From the NCBI GenBank assembly GCA_024036415.1, contig JAMWET010001330.1, positions 571,501 to 635,500 on the forward strand: a stretch of DNA of 64,000 nt, in the 5' to 3' direction. Below are positions 12,521-25,999 of the stretch, in pieces (the first letter of the stretch is position 1; every line of letters starts with the position of its first letter). The DNA comes from Prochilodus magdalenae (taxonomy: Eukaryota; Chordata; Actinopteri; Characiformes; Prochilodontidae). The notes beneath the pieces were generated by a model. The model was not told the DNA's origin. It saw nothing but the letters and a program-made list of their open reading frames with translations, and did not search any database. Both the position numbers and the translations under genes were made by a program.

Positions 12521-13939
12521 AGGTAAACCATTTGCTGAGCAAATTAAGAAGATGGCTGTTGTCAGCCATACAGACAGTGCAAGTACGCAGTAATATAAAT
12601 AATTTATCAGTGCAAAATGTGTAAACAGTACAGAATGGAGTAGAATAATACAATATAAATAGAAATAGGGCATTTAGGAGGGAGTGTGTGCAGAGATGGG
12701 GGTGTGTCCATTGAAGTGACCGGAATGAAAGAGTGTCACAGAGTTTTTCATTCCCTGTACTGAGAGGAGTAATGCTGCATAGACAGTGTGTATGCATGTG
12801 CATGTGTTACAAAGCACTGATCAGTTTGTATGACTGATTACAGTTATGAAATATGGAAAACACATTAGCATGTTTTACACTTAAATGAGATATTTGCTAT
12901 TTATAAAGAGTTTAATAATAACATGACAAAGTTTCAAGTCTACAGTAAGAAGTGTCTGGTTATTTAGCACAATAGGCTATGCTAAGTTAAACTACAGCAC
13001 ACTGGCTAATGTGTAGCAGTTGCTTTTGGGGGACTCGATATTTACTTCAGAAATTTGGAACAGAGATCTACCAAAATGAAAAACAAGAGTCTGATACTGG
13101 CTGATTTTGAGCCCCTTATATAATGAGCAGGGAAATCTGTAAGAAACTGCAAAGTGTTGACCACTTTCTCTCTGTACTCTAAAATTTAACCTTTGATTGT
13201 AATGCCTGCCATTTTTGGATAAATAATAATCTATAATTAAACTGTTTTAAAACCTAGTTGCAATCCTATGCGAAAAAGACATCTGAAATCTGTGATCCAT
13301 AGTTATTATTAAATGCTGGGCATGTTTCATGGACATATTTGAACAGATATGTAATGTAACTAATCTTTAATGAACTAATCTGGTACAGCCTCTAAGGCCA
13401 TGCTTGTTTTTTTTTCCTCCTATCACACTTCTTTGCATGATTGCTTGCTTGCTGAACAGTGTTTTTGATCTGTTGAACAGGTTTTCTTTATAATTAAAAA
13501 TATTGTCTTTCAATACTGTCATTTGCTCTGCTCTACCAGGTTGTTCATTATTGCAAGGTTAAGAACTGACCCTTAGGGCCTGACCCTACTGCCTTCCCCT
13601 TACTCTCCATGTCATACCAGCTCCCATTTTAGCTGCCTTGTTTACACTTACGTACTGGACTGCTTTGTCATCTGTCCACCTATAATATTCTGTTTGGATC
13701 AGTAAAATCTATACACTGAAATATACACTGAAATACTTCTACATTAAAAATGACAGTAGATCTGATTGTATACTGGAATATGCATTAAAAGGAACATTAT
13801 CCGGTTCTCTACCCACATATACTAATACAGTTATATGTTTGAAATGAGATGTTTTGTTGATTTTCTGTGCCAAAGAAAGTAAACACATCACCTGAGGGGA
13901 CACATTTAAATACTGCATTGTTTGTACATTTTAATGCAC

Positions 13940-14181
13940 ACTGTCCAAAGAAAAACAGGTATTTCCAAAATGGCAACTTTACAGGAGAGATCAAAAACCT
14001 CATTTAAGTTTAATGTAAGTCAATGGAACCAGACGTCTTTCCAAGAGGTTTTGACCCATTTCTGTTGGTCCGTTCTTCATGAAACGTTCACACAGTGTAA
14101 ACAGCAACTGCTGTGTTCAAATGATGCATGAAAGTGAAAATCGACAAAAATGGAGATACATGTTTTTCTTTGGACAGCGAC
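13940..14181. mobile_element. MITE copy B, about 242 bp
   Basis: Begins ACTGTCCAAAGAAAAACAGG and ends TTTTTCTTTGGACAGCGAC, an inverted pair. Internal words (aaaatggcaactttacagga, aatggaaccagac, cacacagtgtaaacagcaac) match copies A, C and D. Confidence 0.75.
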
Positions 14182-14894
14182 GATATACAGAATTCTCCTG
14201 ATCCAAACACAATATTGTGAATGAACAGATGACAATCCAGAAGTCCAGTATGAAGGAATACACAAAGCAGTGGGGGCTGGTGTGAAATAGAGAGTCAGGG
14301 GATGGCAGTAAGGTCAGGACCTTAGGGTCAGTTCTGGCAGGTGAAAGGTCACTGTGTCGAGGGTCCTGTTTAAAACCCCTTTTAGAGGACTTTTGGGATA
14401 TCTTGCAATGACACTGGGAATAGCGAGGAGGTTGTTAGCTTCCTCATGAAGGACGCATCTCCTGAAGAAGTGCGTTACATAAGTGTGGAAAGGTTAAACA
14501 GACGTGTGACAAGGTTAAACGGCCAGGCTTCATTTCAATTTCAGGCTTTTCCAACAAGAGGCAATCAGAGAAAGGCTTTTGTTTCTAAAGTACCTCCTTA
14601 AAATAAAAGTTTCTGAATGGATATTCACTCCCTGGAGAAAACTTTAAATAGTATAGAGTCTTAATATGTTAAGGTTCATGAAACTTGAACTCTTGTAAGT
14701 TTACAAGGTGTCTGCACTAAATGTCTTGTAAAGTAAGAGCCTCAAAGCTTTGATTTGTGCTACAACAATTTCTGTCTATTTCTGTTACAGATGTCAGGAT
14801 ACTCACATCACATTTATGCAAATTATTAATATGTCATCAGACCTGTAAAAACCCATTTAAAGTTTATGGAACCAAATGTGGTTCTTCTACAGCA

Positions 14895-15080
14895 CTAGTG
14901 CACAATTCTCATCCTGGAGATCTACCATCCAGAGAGTTCAGACTCCAATGCACCTGACTCAAATACTCAGATGCCCCTGAAGACCTTGATTATCTGTATC
15001 AGGTGTGATAGATTGGAATAGGGATGGAATTAAACTCTGCAGAGTGGTAGATCTTCAGGACCAGGATGGATAGCCCTGTT
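14895..15080. mobile_element. palindromic MITE-like repeat
   Basis: Arms ctggagatctaccatccag..gagttcag and ctctgcagagtggtagatct form an imperfect inverted repeat around a centre near 14990. It resembles a very common teleost repeat with this arm. Confidence 0.6.
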
Positions 15081-15589
15081 CTACAGCATCTTACCAGACA
15101 TCAAAAGTGTCTCGGCTGGTCTATTAGATTTAGAGTAAGGGTGAATTTGATTTCTCAGTACACTATTCCTTTAAGGCAGGTTGGTTACATACCTTTTCAC
15201 ATTACAGTAACAAATCTTTTACTTTTCCTGCAGTGTAGTGTACACCCTGTTAGCTCTGGAGCCTGGACGTTGTTGAGGCATGCTCTTTATCATTTATTTT
15301 TAAAAAATCCATAAAAGCTACACACTGGCAAAACCCGAAACCAAAACAACATGATCGTTTACAACTGCACAATTTCATCATTTTGTTTTTCACACAAACA
15401 TCCCATTTCCCAGCAGCACTTTCTCTTTTTTAAGCCATACACTACACACCTCCATCCTTCGGTGTTCTCCCGTTTTGAAAGAGCTTTACGTCCACCTTCA
15501 CCTCTGCACTCCTCGCCATCATCCTCATGTACCTTTTATCAGCCCACAGCCATTACCTTCATAAATCAATATTGACAGGCCATCAGCTA

Positions 15590-15800
15590 AAGGATGGATT
15601 AGGTGGGTGCGGGGACTGTGGTCATGTGACTGTCACATTTTGCATTAGGCCTCCGCCTTTTAGTGGGATGCTATTATGCGGGGCGACATGCAACGAGCAC
15701 TTTTAGTGTGAGGGGGCAACACAGCTGCAGATTGCAGTCGTTGAATGTAAGCGTCCGCCATTACATCCTTATGATAAGTGCTGTGTGAAGGAGAAAGGGG
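15590..15800. other. unique GC-richer segment, possible noncoding element
   Basis: Contains gtcatgtgactgtcac, tccgccattacatcc (YY1-like) and other unrepeated sequence, and lacks frames or repeat signatures. It stands out from AT-rich flanks. Confidence 0.2.
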
Positions 15801-15809
15801 CAAACGCAA

Positions 15810-18800
15810 ACTGCAGTAAAGATGGCAAATGTTTATCTCCTTTTCTCTCACCACACACGGGAAAACACACAGTGGGAGGTCTCTGTTTTGTTTTTGGCTA
15901 ATTTGTATTCAAGGGCCCATATCCTACATTTTTCTCTTTGAGGTCCAATTTTTGTACATGTTTTCAGATTTGTATCTCTGTATCTTTGAGATAAAAGTGA
16001 CCAAATCTAGTCAGACTACAGCCGCACTTGCTTGCATCTTCATGCTGGCAGACACACACACACTGATTAAGTATGGACCAAATTTAACAACAGTAACTAG
16101 GTAATAAAATAAACACATAACATTACACAAGAGTGCCTTACTGTCTAATAACTTTAATTAACATTAATAAAGCAGTCATTGTAAATTACATCATTTAAAT
16201 TGGCTGGATTGGATATGAAATCTAATCAGATCTCTAATATTACATATTTTAAGATTTCTGTAGGAATGCTGTAAGATTATTTAACTTCCTTAAGCAAAAT
16301 GGTCTCTTTGTATTACTGGATCTTTTTTAAGACACATGCTTGTCACAGAGCTTTGAAACAGAGTAACAGAGCTTTAAAACAGAGTAACATAGAAGTAAAT
16401 GAATAAAAAATCACATAAAGTTTTTACTTACTATTTAACATCCAAATGTGCAGCATGGCTAATTTGTATTTTCATGGAGCCCTTGGCTTATCATGGGCGT
16501 AGGTGGCTAATCTTTGCTTAGTGAAAAGACCACCCCTGGAAATAAAGTAAAAAAGATGTCGCCTGTTTAAACTGTGAAGCTGTAAATAAGCACCACAGAC
16601 TTTCTATTCATGCATTCTGACCTCACGAACACATGAAATCTATCTGATCAGTCAAACAAACCAGTCACATACCCAGAATCTGCTTGGAACTGAACAGGAC
16701 CTAATTACTTCAGCATGAAATAGGCTGTATCTACTGTATATGAACGTACTGGTTTTCAAGACTGCAGAAACATTTCAGTCAAAACAGTCTGTTTCCATAT
16801 ATGGACTGTATGGATTGAGGAGTGAACTGTATGAATTTAAATATTACCCCCTTAACACACTGCAGTAAACTCTTTTTATTATTATTTCTTATTTCAAGAG
16901 AGCACAAAAGACAGCTTTCTATGATACAGTATATGTCCTTCAAAAATAAAGGCTATTAAATGGTTAATCCCCAAAGATTTCAGTTAGGCTACCTGGTACC
17001 ATTCATAATGCATTGTACTTGAGAAAGAAGGTGGACAAAAAAGTAGTTCCTACACTACACATCATTTGCAACAGCATTTTTATTATTTTATTGAGAAATA
17101 TGATACACATTCATCCTACTAAATAAATAAACTAATTATATATACATTTTTTGGCAGTATCAATATTTAGGTATCGATCTTCCTATCCCTGGTATTAACA
17201 GACAAAACATGTAGCAGCTGACAACAGATAATTTCAGACAGAGAGTGAATACAAATACAGAAAAATTACAAACAAATATTTTGCATGTAAATCTATTTAA
17301 GCAGAGCCCAATAATAAAATTATGCTAATTTAAAGAGGAAAAGAATGGAAAAAAATGCATGTGTATGATTATATTCATATTAATCTTTTCTGTGAGCACT
17401 GCACAGTTCTCTTTAACCCGAGTAATTAGCAGCTAAGCTTAAAAAAAAGAGCTAACTAGCTATTTAGCTAAAGTACCTATCGAATGCACAACACAAACAG
17501 CCAACTTTCCTTATGGCAAATAAATGACAGCACTCAAATAATTTTATTTTTATTTACTATGATACTAATACTGTGAGACTAATAGGCTACATTTTCCACC
17601 TCAACAAAGGGCTTCAAGACACCTCCGGGTGGATAACCATTTGGAGTAGGAGTAGCTCAATGTATGTCATAATTTCCAATAAATTCAAACATAACAGACA
17701 AAACACTGGGAATAACAGTAAAATGATGCTGTTTGAAGATGTAATGTCAAATATGCTCAAGTATGTAATGAAACAACGTTTTGCTGTTTCCCAGGTTTCT
17801 AAAGAAGGTAAAGCTGGTGTTTTAACCCCACTGAGGATCATCTGTGTTTGCTAACACTAGCAGCTGAAGCTAAACACAGCTTGGCCAATCTTTTTCTCTT
17901 TCAGATGAAGTTACACCAGCACTCTAATGTAATATATATCAATAAGAGCTTCAGGATGTTCCTAGCTACTTCTAGGACGTGTGATATTCTGTCGATATCT
18001 TTAGAATTATTACTTTTTGGAGAATCCTACATCAGGCAACCAGCTATGAGAAGCTAACACTACTAGCATTTATGCTAGCGGTACAGAAGCTGTGTTTTTG
18101 CTTATATTAAAACTCAGTGAAAATAAAAGCTTTGTCTGATTCTTCATGTGGTTCTGTATAAATATAGACATTTGTGTAAATATGTGTGCAGAGTAGAGCA
18201 GTATATTGTTTCATTTTAGCTCATTAAAACATTAAATGGCAAGTATGTTAGCTAGCTAGCAAATTAGCTTAGTTAAATGCTGTAAATGAGCAAAACGACT
18301 GTAAAGTTAATCACGGTAATTATAATGATACATTCTGTTTCTCAAACAATCAGAAATGGACTAATGTTCTTATTCTTGTTCTAGTGGTCTTGTTTTTGAC
18401 TTTGCACTGGAAAACCTTTTCTCCATTGAACTCTGCTGGTGTCTGGTGCAAGTTATATGATTATATCAAACGAGGGTTGAATCATATGGGCAAAATATCT
18501 AATTGACCAATGTTACAACTGTGATGTAAATTGTAATAACTTTTTATAAATTTAATCAAAACTAAAATTTTTGTCTATAATGTGTCCAACGTTTTTGACC
18601 TGAGGCTTTAACATAGCCAGTTAACCTTCCAGACAGACTGCCTGTTAATAAGGGTTGTGTTCATGAATACAGAACATGGTTTATTTTGATTAGTCTAAAT
18701 CATCATACCATCATCTGTAGTTGGTTTACAAGCTCCATGCCTTTACTTTCTACCTTTGAGAAGGACAGTTGATAATAAAGGCTATGCTTAAAAAACGTAA

Positions 18801-19480
18801 ATTCTGTGATTTGAAAATTACGCTCCTTCAAATTGTGATTTTGATGTAAAACTGATTCATTTTTCAGCCCAATATGAAATATGAGGGTGGGTATAAAACC
18901 CTATTGTACCAGCGTGGCTCTGCCTACGTTATTTATGCCGAAGTTCTTTGCTGCTGTAACGAATTGAGCTGGTATGCTGTGAACGCCAAGTCTTTCAGAA
19001 CTTCTTTAGCTTTATTAGTAGCACAACACCATCCCCCCATTTCATCAGGTTAGCGTGTGTCCAGAATTAAGGTACAACATCATTCAGGGAGTAATGATTT
19101 TTGTTATTTTATCTCGACCACTGTTCTCACAGCAAGTTTGTTTCGAGAAGTTTTTTCCTAGGCTTGGCCAAAGATGATTATATAACAAACCTGTCAGTCA
19201 TCATTTTGCACACAATCGATTATTGAAGAACCTTAACAAAAAGATGCTTTAAACTTTAAACTGAGAAACTACTGAACAGCCACTGAAAGTTTATTTAGGA
19301 AACTAAAACATGTTCTCAGTCTAAAGAACCCTTTGTGGCACCATTGTTTGCAAGAGTATAGTAAGCATCACTTCCAGTGTCAGTAGCCGTATCTCCCATA
19401 TACATCTAATATTATGTTTGAAGCCACAAGTACTAAACACATTGATCTATTTCTGTGGGTTTCTGGTGTAATATGATCTA
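15810..19480. other. no gene recognised
   Basis: Long AT-rich stretch with only short, unbiased open frames, small GCTA-rich runs near 18240-18265 and a MITE fragment near 19220-19345. No exon or RNA gene was supported. Confidence 0.55.
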
Positions 19481-19605
19481 CAGTGAAGAATGTAGTGCCT
19501 TCTTCTGCTGCTTATCCAGCTACACATCTATAGAATCGTCTATACTTCATCCTCCAGCTGAGGATATGTGGGCTGCTTAGACAGCCAATCATGAAAGGGT
19601 TCACA

Positions 19606-20054
19606 TTGCCCTCTGGTCACTCCTGACCTCTCATCCCTGGCCATAGCTTCATAGGTCAAAGGTTACTTCTGGGGTCATCTGGGTCTACTGGTGGCCAGGG
19701 CCTAGCTCAGTCACCATAGCAACCATTGGAGATAGATGGAGATGGAAGAGGAGGAGAGGGTCATGGATTTTCCATAAGGACCCCGGTGCTCTTTAGGTTC
19801 CCTTTGTGTTTGTGCAGCTCACGGTCAACAGGATCCCCCTAGTGGTGACTGTGGGAAGTTGTTGTACATTAGGTACATTTTAATGAACTGCCTTTCATTT
19901 ACTTAATGTAGGCTTATAAACTTTCTGTTTTTAGTTTTCCTTTTTATCTGTCATTTTATCCTTTAAAACAGTTCCTATGCAGGAGAACACAGCGGAACAT
20001 GAACAAAGACCTAGATAAAGATGCGTTTAATGAGCGTCTTCTGCCATCTACTGG
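19606..20054 (-). promoter_or_regulatory. cluster of three CTCF-like motifs with an RFX X-box
   Basis: On the minus strand: TGACCAGAGGGCAA (19606-19619, two mismatches in the first bases), CCACTAGGGGGATC (19832-19845, two mismatches) and CCAGTAGATGGCAG (20041-20054, full consensus match). All face the same way. GTCACCATAGCAAC at 19710-19723 is a perfect X-box (GTNRCC, 2-nt spacer, RGYAAC). The interval has no transposon signature of its own. It is a plausible insulator or enhancer element about 10 kb beyond the 3' end of the semaphorin gene. Confidence 0.35.
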
Positions 20055-20078
20055 TGAGACTTGAAAATTGGTCATTCA

Positions 20079-20244
<166 letters not shown>

Positions 20245-20249
20245 ATGTT

Positions 20250-21870
20250 GGGAAATTGTATGTTTATTGATATAAATGACAAAGTTTATCATGAAAACGA
20301 TAATTCTTGAAAGTTGCTTTGAAACAAAACCCTTCAAATTTTACTTTAAGATCTTAATTCTACCTTAAACTAAACTCTAATGACTAAACATATTGGAGCT
20401 TGTAAAATTCCTCCTGATCACCTTCAGACCACTGTAAGAAGGTATGCATCACAGCTGACCAGGAGAACCCACAAGCCTTGGCATTTCGGAGGTTCTTTAA
20501 CCCAGTCATCTGGCTATAAACGCTGGGTCACTACATATTCACACCTGCCCAGTTGGTTACAAGATAATCAATGTGATTCGCTTCATGTGTGAGTGCTCAG
20601 AATGTTTTGGCTCATCTGCGTATATGTATATGTTGTTAACCGTATATTTTAAAAGTCAGTACTGGATCTTTTTGGCTTATTAAAAACACGCATTATTAGT
20701 TTTACACCATATGTCTAAACTAAAGTAAATAAGTTAATTTTTTTTTATTGCCAACTCTACAATGCTCAAAATATCACTGTCACTATGATCAGCACTGTGT
20801 CAATGACCATTAAAGAACTTAAAAACAATCACAGCATTGGAGGAAATCAGCTTTGAAATGTTAAACAGCACTAAAACATGGAGACTGTTTTAATCGCACT
20901 CGCAGCATGATCATCTTCTTACCTCACTCTCTGCTAATCAGGCCCAAGCCTACCGCACTAATCCGCCCTATTCACAGATCCTATTAGATTAAGAAGATAA
21001 AACCCAAAATCCAAAACACTGCCCGTAAAGGGATGCCTGTTCATTAAAATATGAAAATGAACATCATTTTACAAGCTACGGGAGCTGAAAGAGTCAAACA
21101 TGTACATTACATCAGCAGTAAACGTACATTCATTGGTTTAAAGCAAAAGCTCCATAAAAGTAGTGTTTTAGAATCTGCATTGATATGTGTGTGCTTGCAA
21201 ACGTGCAGATCACAGCATGGTCAAACACATGCAGCGCCATTAAAGCCCTAAAGCTGGTGAACTGAAGGGGATTTAATGCCAACAACAGTTCCTGGGAATT
21301 AAGCAAATTAGTGCACTGAACAGAAAGATTTGATTAAGAAATTTAATTAGCTGCCTTGTTACTCCTGGTGTAATTGCTGAAGAACATTGTGTCTTAAGTG
21401 CTGGGTGCTTCTTCCCATAACTATTGCTCATATTTTTCCTATAACTGGAAGAAAACTATTACGAGAATCAGTGGAGTAACAGGACCCCAATGCAAAAACA
21501 AGAACCCCCATAGGAAAATTATTAAAGCAACTTTTTTCTTCCTATTCTTTTGTCACTAATAAGTTACTGCTCTCAATGCATGCTGTTTAGCCTACTAGCA
21601 TCTAATGCTAGCCTGATGGCTTATATTAGACTATCTATTTAGAAATTTAACATGATCCATTATGCATATGTCATGTTACTGGTTGTTTGAGACAGGTTGT
21701 CAGTGGCGAGATCCATTATGAACATATGGCAGATAAACACACATCAGATCTGTGTTGCTGGAAATGAACTAGTGATGTATGTTGTTAATCCCTATATGGC
21801 CAAGTGGTCCTCATGTAACATTATTTTGTGACTTTCATCAATATCTAATTTTTCATTTTTTCACTTTACA
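20250..21870. other. no gene recognised; homeodomain-type AATTA sites at 21290-21400
   Basis: No exon seen. 20880-21010 and 21290-21400 are unrepeated and hold several TAATTA/AATTAG words, which could be noncoding regulatory DNA. Confidence 0.35.
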
Positions 21871-21874
21871 GTGC

Positions 21875-22186
21875 ACAGTGGTGCTTGAAGATGTGTGAAC
21901 CCTGTAGAATGTTCTATTTCTGCATAAATTTGACCAAAAAACTTAATTGTTAAAAAAGCTATTGGAACAATGTTTTGTGGACAAATGAGACCAAAATGAA
22001 TATTTTTGGTTTAAATGAGAAGCATTATGTTTAAGTAAAAAGAAAACACTGCAATCAAGGATTAAATCTTATCCCATCTGTGAAACATAGTGGTGGTAGT
22101 ATCATGGTTTGCGCCTATTTTTGCGGACATCTGTCTGTGAGCTGAATCTTTAAATTCTAAAGGGTTCACAAACTTTTACCACTGTA
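21875..22186. mobile_element. deleted Tc1-like element with both ends
   Basis: Left end CAGTGGTGCTTGAAG then tgtgaaccctgtagaat; right end attctaaagggttcacaaac then ttaccactg are inverted partners. Inside is a small piece of transposase DNA (gtggacaaatgagaccaaaa, gtggtggtagtatcatgg). Confidence 0.65.
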
Positions 22187-22229
22187 TGTCCCTAGATACC
22201 CCTTTAGAAATGTCCATACTTCTGCATTA

Positions 22230-22830
22230 TTATGACCTAAGACATAATGAGGGTTCAATACAAGTCCCAAAAGTATTCAGGAAAAACACAGACATATCAA
22301 AGTCAGATCTTTGTATTTAATATACTGGGTAATATATATACTGACTATGTCATTTCACATTTCTGAGTTACCATCTGGCCAGAAAGGGTTATAAAACCAT
22401 CTTCAAAGAATTTGGACCAATCAGACCAATCCATGGGTAGACATCCTGTGTGCAAATGAAGATTAATTTAAAACCGCTGTTACCCTCCCAGGAGTGGTCG
22501 ACCTACAAAGATGACTCTAAGAACAACACATGGAATAATTTGTGAGGTCAAAAAGCAGGCCAGGGCAATTTCTAAGCAAGTGTTTAATGTCAATGTTCAA
22601 GAGTTCACTATCAGAAAAACACTGTTGCATTGTTGCAAGGAGTCACTGCACACCCAAACACCTTTGCTGTATCTTTAGTTTGATCATGTGGACAGAAGGT
22701 TATAAAAAGCATTTCTGTCTCAGGAAAGGAAAAGTCTGCATTCCAACATATGTTCTGTATCCCATCTGTAAAATATGATGGAAGTAGTATCATTGTTCGG
22801 AATGCTAGTGAATTCTAAAAAGAAAATATC
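22230..22830 (+). mobile_element. Tc1-like transposase relic
   Basis: Segments such as ccaggagtggtcgacctaca, caggccagggcaatttctaa and ggttataaaaagcatttctg follow transposase DNA order on the plus strand, with deletions and stops. Confidence 0.55.
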
Positions 22831-23164
22831 AGGACGGTTAGAGGATACATGCTCAGGTTAATGAACTGCTGTACCACCATTGCCTAATCTTGAACCTTAC
22901 ACTCAGCCACAGCAATGTGGATACTCTACCAGGGACTGCTTGGCAGATTACGCTGTGTAATAAGCTTCCTTTTTCTCAAAAGTGCTGGAGATTTCTGAAA
23001 TTACGGGGTGCTTATCGTTGGATCGACTTTAGATAGCCCCATGTTTTTTAGGGGGTCCTTCCATAAGCAGCATGTTTACTGGCAACATACACATACACAC
23101 TGGCAAAAAACTTTCAGCTATGGCTTTAATTCTATTCCATATCATCACTGTTGGAACCAAACCC

Positions 23165-23290
23165 CATATCTCCCAAAAGGTGATTTTACAAGACAAGGAA
23201 AAACCATTCACTCTGAATGAAAGTTAATGAAACAAGATTCTGGACTATTTCGATTGCCCAATTCGTTATGTAAAATTGACACGAAGTGAA
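23165..23290. mobile_element. divergent MITE fragment (copy E)
   Basis: tctcccaaaaggtgatttta and aatgaaagttaatgaaacaa follow the layout of the TGTCC-ended MITE with many changes. Ends are not clear. Confidence 0.3.
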
Positions 23291-23535
23291 AAAGAGATTT
23301 TACAGTATTTTATAGTGTTTCCTTTCCACAGTTTGGGTTCCTTTTTTTCTTTATTATAATGCTTTACTGTATTAGTATTGTACTACAATATTAGCAAAGA
23401 CATCAAATTACAGAATAGCACCTATTGGATTATATTATCATCTACTAGCATCCTTCAGGAGAGATGCTTTTCCAGCAAGGCAGAGGAGGATGCAGATATG
23501 CAGAGACTGTACTGTCCGGAGGTATTTTAAAACAT

Positions 23536-23885
23536 ATACATCACTGTGCAAAAGCAAGAAACCATTTATTTTATTTCCTAGTCAAAGTGAACAATAAGTA
23601 TTCATTTAATCTTTCTTTCATTTATTTCAGTATTAAGAACAAAAATGAAAAAGCATTCAACAGAAAATGACACAGAAACCACCAAAACTAAATACAGTTG
23701 TGCCTGAAAGAGTGAGAACCCTTTAGAACATCTGACTGTAATAAATCCTTGTCCTTTAAATACAACAGTGTGCCCACTGACACCTGATTGTCATCCCAAT
23801 GTTGGAACAAACCTGACTGTAATTTCAACTTCAAATAAATTGTTAATCCTAAGGGTTTACATGCTATTACCATTTACAGATATGT
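23536..23885 (-). mobile_element. Tc1-like terminal relic
   Basis: Has cacctgattgtcatccca, ctgactgtaatttcaacttc and gttaatcctaagggttta, the same terminal block seen at about 11195-11275. Confidence 0.55.
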
Positions 23886-23889
23886 AATA

Positions 23890-25025
23890 TTGAATAAGAA
23901 GTAAATTACCATTTTGTCATCCGATTAAAAAAACAACAACTTTTCTTTCAATTTTACTTTTATGCATAATTTAAACACCGCAGCTGCTTACTTTTTGTTT
24001 ACATTATGTGATTTTTTTATCATGAATGGCCCAAACACACTTGAAAAAACACAGGTTCCTTTGACTTTAAAATGGAAATAGATTTTTGCCCTCTTCTGCA
24101 CAGCTGTCATTTTGAAGATGACTGTTTTTTTGGACACCGGCAATTGCATAACACATATAATGACCAATGAAAAATGTTTAAACCACTTTTAAGACTAACT
24201 TTAGGTCATATTTGTGCAAAAACTATTTTTTGAGCACCACTGTATAATATTGATAATCACATATTGTATTTTTGTGTGTTCATTTGCTTCATTAGTGTCT
24301 ACTCTCTTTATCACTGGCTACTTGGTTACATTTTCTGATTTTCCTGATCTTCAGGCTCAGGAAAGGTCATATTTCCTCACCCCTAATGTACATTTTTTTA
24401 GATTTACAAAAAGTACTTCAGTTCCTGTGTGTCCAAACCTTTGACTGATCATACATACAAACACATGGAGGTGTAAATCTGACAATATAGCTCGCATGGT
24501 TAATTCAGCCTAGATAATGAGCTGTTCCCTTAAGAAGTTATTGGTTAATCTAATAAACCCAGCGCAGTATGTATTTAAGAGCAGGCCATTTTATGTAATC
24601 CTTAAGGTGCTCATTAGTACATTTTCTAATTTCACAGTTGAATTAACTTTGTGAGGGAAGTCCAGGACCTGGGCTTTGCACCTCATTCCATTAATGTAAT
24701 GAAGCCTTGATAATGAAGCCTTTTAGAAATCTCTGAAGAGATAAGAAACACATTCATTCATCTGGCAGGCAGCAACACACATATGAGACTGAAGCATCTT
24801 CTGAGATAAATTATTCTATTAAGTGTGTTTGTAAAATATATATTTTTGATATCATGTCTTTTATTAATTGTAAATAATAACTTACTAACTTAAAAACCAC
24901 ACCAAGAGAAAAAAACTCCTACTACTGGTATGACATGATCTATGTATTTATTGAGGCCTTTTAATGATTTATAACTGTTGTTTGTAATAATATTTTGAGC
25001 CTACATGACCCGCCTACTTTTTGTG
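23890..25025. other. no gene recognised
   Basis: AT-rich. 24530-24790 is unrepeated, with ATTAAT and TAATGAAGCC words repeated twice near 24700-24720. No exon. Confidence 0.4.
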
Positions 25026-25029
25026 TGTA

Positions 25030-25640
25030 ATACACTCATCATCAAAACAATATTTGCACAAATAGTTGCACTTAAAAGGAATCAAGCAACAGAAATGTGG
25101 AACATGATTCAAATTGAGTGTAGGTAACGTGAGCAAGGACAGGCCTTTTCGCTGTACCTGACTGACCCCACAGCCACTATTGCAGACATTCAGCAAGCAG
25201 TGATGTCCTCCGTGAGTCATCCTGTTAGTGCCAGCACCATTGGTAGACGAGTACACCATCCAGGACTACATGCACATAGACTGTTACAAAGACTGCTCCT
25301 AACACCACATCAATATTGCCAAAGACTGCAATGGTGCCAGACTATCATGGAATGACTAATGGCAGTGGGTCATCTTCAGTGATCTGTGTGGAGGCACCGT
25401 GGTCAGCGCCAAGATCATGTACAGAAAGCTCCACCTCCACCACTACTGCAAAATCTGCAGGAATTGTGTGAGAATATTCAAGGGGCTGGGGATGCGGGCA
25501 GCAATAGCAGGTTGTTCCTTTGATGCAACTGAACAACTGGTACTGGGTGGGCGAGTTGAAGAGGAATCGGGCTGCAACTCTGGGGAAGTTGACTTAGTGA
25601 ACGGCCATTGCCGCTGTCCTGACTTAATAACGCCCTTTCT
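25030..25640 (+). mobile_element. DNA-transposon relic, family shared with 60130-60620
   Basis: gacattcagcaagcag, tgagtcatcctgt, ggcaccgtggtcagcgccaa and cgcaaaatctgcagg-type words recur in order at 60240-60520. Decayed Tc1-like architecture is likely; no intact frame. Confidence 0.5.
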
Positions 25641-25734
25641 CCGGTTCTTGTCCTGTTAGCAAGAGAATTCAGGTTTTGTTAATATTTTTGAGTGAGTAAG
25701 CTTTTTACAGCTTAAAGAACCTCCATATAATATC

Positions 25735-25925
25735 AAGTCAAGCCAACATTTATTTATATAGCGCTTTTCACAACAGATACTGTCACAATGCAGCTTTACA
25801 AAGAATGTGGTGTCCGAGCTCCCAGTGAGCAAGCCAAGGGTGACAGAGGCAAGGAAAAAACTTGAGAGGAACAAAGATTCAAAATAAGAACCCATCCTCT
25901 TAGGGTCAACACCAGACAACAAGAC
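25735..25925 (+). repeat. dispersed repeat copy (uninterrupted)
   Basis: Begins catttatttatatagcgctt then tcacaacagatactgtcaca, continues gagcaagccaagggtgacag and ends near accagacaac. It is the same element split at 1960-2690. Confidence 0.6.
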
Positions 25926-25999
25926 GAGCGAAGGAAAGAAGCGTTCAGTGTTTTGTAAGGTAGAGGAGTAAATGTCCTATTAGTCTGTAATTGTCATGT

